Shown here in pieces: positions 61,868-64,000 of a stretch of DNA of 64,000 nucleotides (positions are counted from its first letter, which is position 1; the number at the start of each line of letters is the position of its first letter). The stretch spans positions 62,001 to 126,000 of the forward strand of contig NZ_BMFD01000005.1 of assembly GCF_014637795.1 (NCBI RefSeq), in the 5' to 3' direction. This DNA is from Belliella aquatica (GTDB lineage Bacteria > Bacteroidota > Bacteroidia > Cytophagales > Cyclobacteriaceae). Made by a program: the position numbers and the translations under genes. The notes beneath the pieces were generated by a model, which made no database searches, had not been told where the DNA came from, and saw only the letters and a list, made by a program, of their open reading frames with translations.

Positions 61868-62350
61868 ATGGACAAAATTTTAGATATTGACAATGTTGAT
61901 TTGAAAATCATCTCTCTTTTGAATGATGATGCAAAAACACCATATACCGAAATAGCAAAAAAAGTATTCGTTTCCTCAGGTACGGTGCATGTTCGCATGC
62001 GCAAGCTCGAAGATATGGGGATTGTAAAAAGCGCTACTTTGAACATAGATTTCTCCAAACTTGGCTATGATATTTCCGCTTTCCTAGGAATTTACTTGGA
62101 AAAAAGCTCATTATATGACACAGTTATAGATAACTTAAAACAAATTCCTGAAGTAATCAATGCCTACTACACCACGGGAAATTACAGTATTTTTGCAAAA
62201 ATCATTTGTAAAGACACGAATCATCTGAGAACTGTCCTTGATAATATTCAGAAAGTAGACGGCATTGATAGAACAGAAACATTAATTGTTTTGGAGGAAA
62301 GTATCAACAGACCCATTCAGTTTTTTGACAAGAATGGTAAAACCCAATAA
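61868..62350 (+). CDS. Lrp/AsnC-family transcriptional regulator
   Basis: 160 aa. An N-terminal winged HTH (DLKIISLLNDDAKTPYTEIAKK, then SSGTVHVRMRKLEDMGIV) is joined to a C-terminal RAM/AsnC effector domain (FLGIYLEKSSLYDTVIDNL, VINAYYTTGNYSIFAKI, VDGIDRTETLIVLEE). Such proteins sense amino acids or related small ligands and act as octamers. Effector and targets are unknown. It precedes sufB by 251 bp in the same direction, but an operon is unlikely because of that distance and the sufB promoter-like element. Confidence 0.94.
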   Translation: MDKILDIDNVDLKIISLLNDDAKTPYTEIAKKVFVSSGTVHVRMRKLEDMGIVKSATLNIDFSKLGYDISAFLGIYLEKSSLYDTVIDNLKQIPEVINAYYTTGNYSIFAKIICKDTNHLRTVLDNIQKVDGIDRTETLIVLEESINRPIQFFDKNGKTQ

Positions 62351-62556
62351 ATCTGAATTACTTTAGATTAAATCTAAATAAAAATTTATTGTAATTAAAC
62401 CAATTTTTTTTATAATTTTATTAATTAGGCTAGTAATGAAAAAACTAGCCTAATTTTATTTTCAAACATCTGTTTTTCATGTTCTTACCATTTTTTTTAT
62501 CTATTAAAGATAGATTATTTGAATCGAGATGAACAAAGTAATTTAGATAAATGTTG

Positions 62557-62564
62557 TATCTTCG
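62557..62564 (+). promoter_or_regulatory. Candidate -7 element of sufB
   Basis: TATCTTCG is a one-mismatch variant of TAnnTTTG and is followed by CATCAC. It lies 37 bp before the sufB ATG. The -33 element is not clear. Confidence 0.4.
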
Positions 62565-62601
62565 CATCACAAACTATAATTAGTCTAAATAACTCACAAA
62601 C

Positions 62602-64000
62602 ATGAGCAAAGACAATCAAATTCTAGAAGAGCTTACATCAAAAGATTATGAACACGGCTGGTCTGTGGACATGGAGGTAGATGAAGCTGCTACAGGACTG
62701 AATGAAGATATAATCAAATGGATTTCTGCGAAGAAAGAAGAACCACAGTGGTTACTTGAGTGGAGATTGAAAGCATTTAAAACTTGGCAAGAGATGAAAG
62801 AGCCCGATTGGGCAAATGTCACCTATCCTAAAATTGATCTTCAGGCACTTAAGTATTATTCTGCGCCAAAAAAATCAAATAAACCTAAAAGTTTGGACGA
62901 AATAGACCCTGAGCTTCTTCAAATATATGAGAGACTTGGTATTTCGCTAAATGAACAAAAAAAACTTCAAGGCATAGCTGTGGATGCTGTTTTGGACTCC
63001 GTTTCTGTGGGAACAACATTCAAACACACACTTTCTAAGCTAGGAATTGTTTTCTGCTCTTTCAGTGAAGCAGTAAAAGAGCATCCTGAATTAGTGAAAA
63101 AATATTTGGGTTCAGTGGTCCCAATTACTGATAATTATTACGCAGCTTTAAATTCCGCAGTATTTTCTGATGGTTCATTTTGTTACATTCCAGCGGGAGT
63201 GAGATGCCCGATGGAATTATCAACCTACTTTAGAATCAACGCAGCAAATACTGGTCAATTTGAAAGAACTTTAATTGTAGCAGAAGAAAGCTCTTATGTG
63301 TCTTACTTAGAAGGTTGTACAGCTCCGCAGAGAGATGAAAACCAACTTCATGCCGCTGTGGTAGAGATCTATGCTGCAAAACACGCAGAAGTTAAATACT
63401 CTACTGTTCAGAATTGGTTTCCTGGAGACAAAAATGGAAAAGGCGGAATCTACAATTTCGTGACAAAACGAGGTATTTGTGCAGGTGATTATTCAAAAAT
63501 TTCTTGGACTCAAGTTGAGACAGGATCTGCTGTCACATGGAAATACCCTTCTTGTATTTTAAAAGGAGACCACTCAATTGGTGAATTTTATTCTGTTGCC
63601 GTTACTAATAATTATCAGCAAGCAGATACAGGTACCAAGATGATTCATATTGGGAAAAACACAAAATCCAGAATCGTTTCTAAAGGTATTTCCGCAGGAA
63701 AGTCTCAAAACTCCTACAGAGGTCAGGTGCAAGTTATGAAACGTGCTACGAACGCAAGGAACTTCTCACAATGTGACTCTCTACTTATGGGAGACAGATG
63801 TGGTGCACATACTTTCCCTTACATAGACATTCAAAACCCAACGGCTAAAGTCGAACATGAAGCGACAACTTCAAAAATTGGTGAAGATCAACTATTCTAT
63901 TGTAATCAGAGAGGTATTGCTACAGAAGATGCTGTCGCATTGATTGTAAATGGATATGCGAAGGAAGTTTTGAACCAATTGCCAATGGAATTTGCAGTTG
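62602..64000 (+). CDS. sufB: SufB, Fe-S cluster assembly scaffold (3'-truncated by the window)
   Basis: The frame is open from the ATG at 62602 to the last base, 466 complete codons of the roughly 480 usual for SufB. N-terminal [19 protein letters not shown] is followed by typical parts: [74 protein letters not shown], and [15 protein letters not shown] near the end, which has the Cys/Glu region for cluster binding. SufB works with SufC and SufD to build Fe-S clusters. The remaining suf genes should lie beyond the window. Confidence 0.96.
   Translation, partial: MSKDNQILEELTSKDYEHGWSVDMEVDEAATGLNEDIIKWISAKKEEPQWLLEWRLKAFKTWQEMKEPDWANVTYPKIDLQALKYYSAPKKSNKPKSLDEIDPELLQIYERLGISLNEQKKLQGIAVDAVLDSVSVGTTFKHTLSKLGIVFCSFSEAVKEHPELVKKYLGSVVPITDNYYAALNSAVFSDGSFCYIPAGVRCPMELSTYFRINAANTGQFERTLIVAEESSYVSYLEGCTAPQRDENQLHAAVVEIYAAKHAEVKYSTVQNWFPGDKNGKGGIYNFVTKRGICAGDYSKISWTQVETGSAVTWKYPSCILKGDHSIGEFYSVAVTNNYQQADTGTKMIHIGKNTKSRIVSKGISAGKSQNSYRGQVQVMKRATNARNFSQCDSLLMGDRCGAHTFPYIDIQNPTAKVEHEATTSKIGEDQLFYCNQRGIATEDAVALIVNGYAKEVLNQLPMEFAV

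Overview
The window is a chromosomal segment of a Bacteroidota bacterium, most likely Cytophagales and close to the Cyclobacteriaceae (Algoriphagus/Belliella-like). This is inferred from the AT-rich composition, the TAnnTTTG-type promoter elements, the weak ribosome binding sites, the many SPII lipoproteins and '-YAQ'-type signal peptides, and the conserved order miaB / sigma-54 regulator / lptE / secG / groES-groEL. No phage, insertion sequence, CRISPR array, rRNA or tRNA was seen. A short relE-type toxin-antitoxin pair is the only element of mobile character.

Layout. 1-7.0 kb: the 3' part of miaB, a sigma-54 activator overlapping lptE, a TPR-like protein, secG, a conserved unknown on the minus strand, then groES-groEL. 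7.1-15.6 kb: a receiver-only regulator with corA, proBA, DUF983, a secreted pair, a minus-strand periplasmic group (DUF4920 lipoprotein, CxxCH lipoprotein, small protein), exported MsrA, and a methyltransferase with a DUF3253-like protein. 15.7-23.6 kb: an LTA-synthase-like sulfatase-fold enzyme convergent with a five-gene minus-strand operon (receiver-only regulator, membrane HEAT protein, GT2 synthase, TPR/YaiO outer-membrane protein, membrane-anchored unknown) that looks like an exopolysaccharide synthesis and export system.

23.8-34.6 kb: three tandem exported amidohydrolase-fold proteins (only the middle one keeps its metal ligands), an NlpC/P60 lipoprotein with a monooxygenase-like gene, dinB with pabB, a YceI lipoprotein, the toxin-antitoxin pair and a gamma-carbonic anhydrase. 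34.8-39.7 kb: the most striking locus. Five tightly packed genes encode a COG4947-type esterase, a RimK-like ATP-grasp ligase, a GCS2/YbdK-type carboxylate-amine ligase, a class I glutamine amidotransferase-like protein and a second ATP-grasp-like protein. Three ligases, an amidase-like enzyme and an esterase point to assembly of an amide-linked small molecule whose identity cannot be read from sequence.

40.2-64 kb: the three-subunit proton-translocating transhydrogenase, a DUF5723-like outer-membrane protein, an AEC permease, an exported PLP aminotransferase, an A-type Fe-S-like protein lacking its C-terminal cysteines, a DUF1080 lipoprotein, an EEP-fold enzyme, a HELGH metallopeptidase, a GH3-family protein, an SSS symporter, formate-THF ligase, an S9 peptidase next to an M14 carboxypeptidase with calcium-type loops, a TonB-C-like protein, an Lrp/AsnC regulator and the 5' part of sufB (cut by the window end). 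Start codons were moved downstream to ATG where the longest reading frame began at TTG/GTG or ahead of a clear signal peptide or domain.
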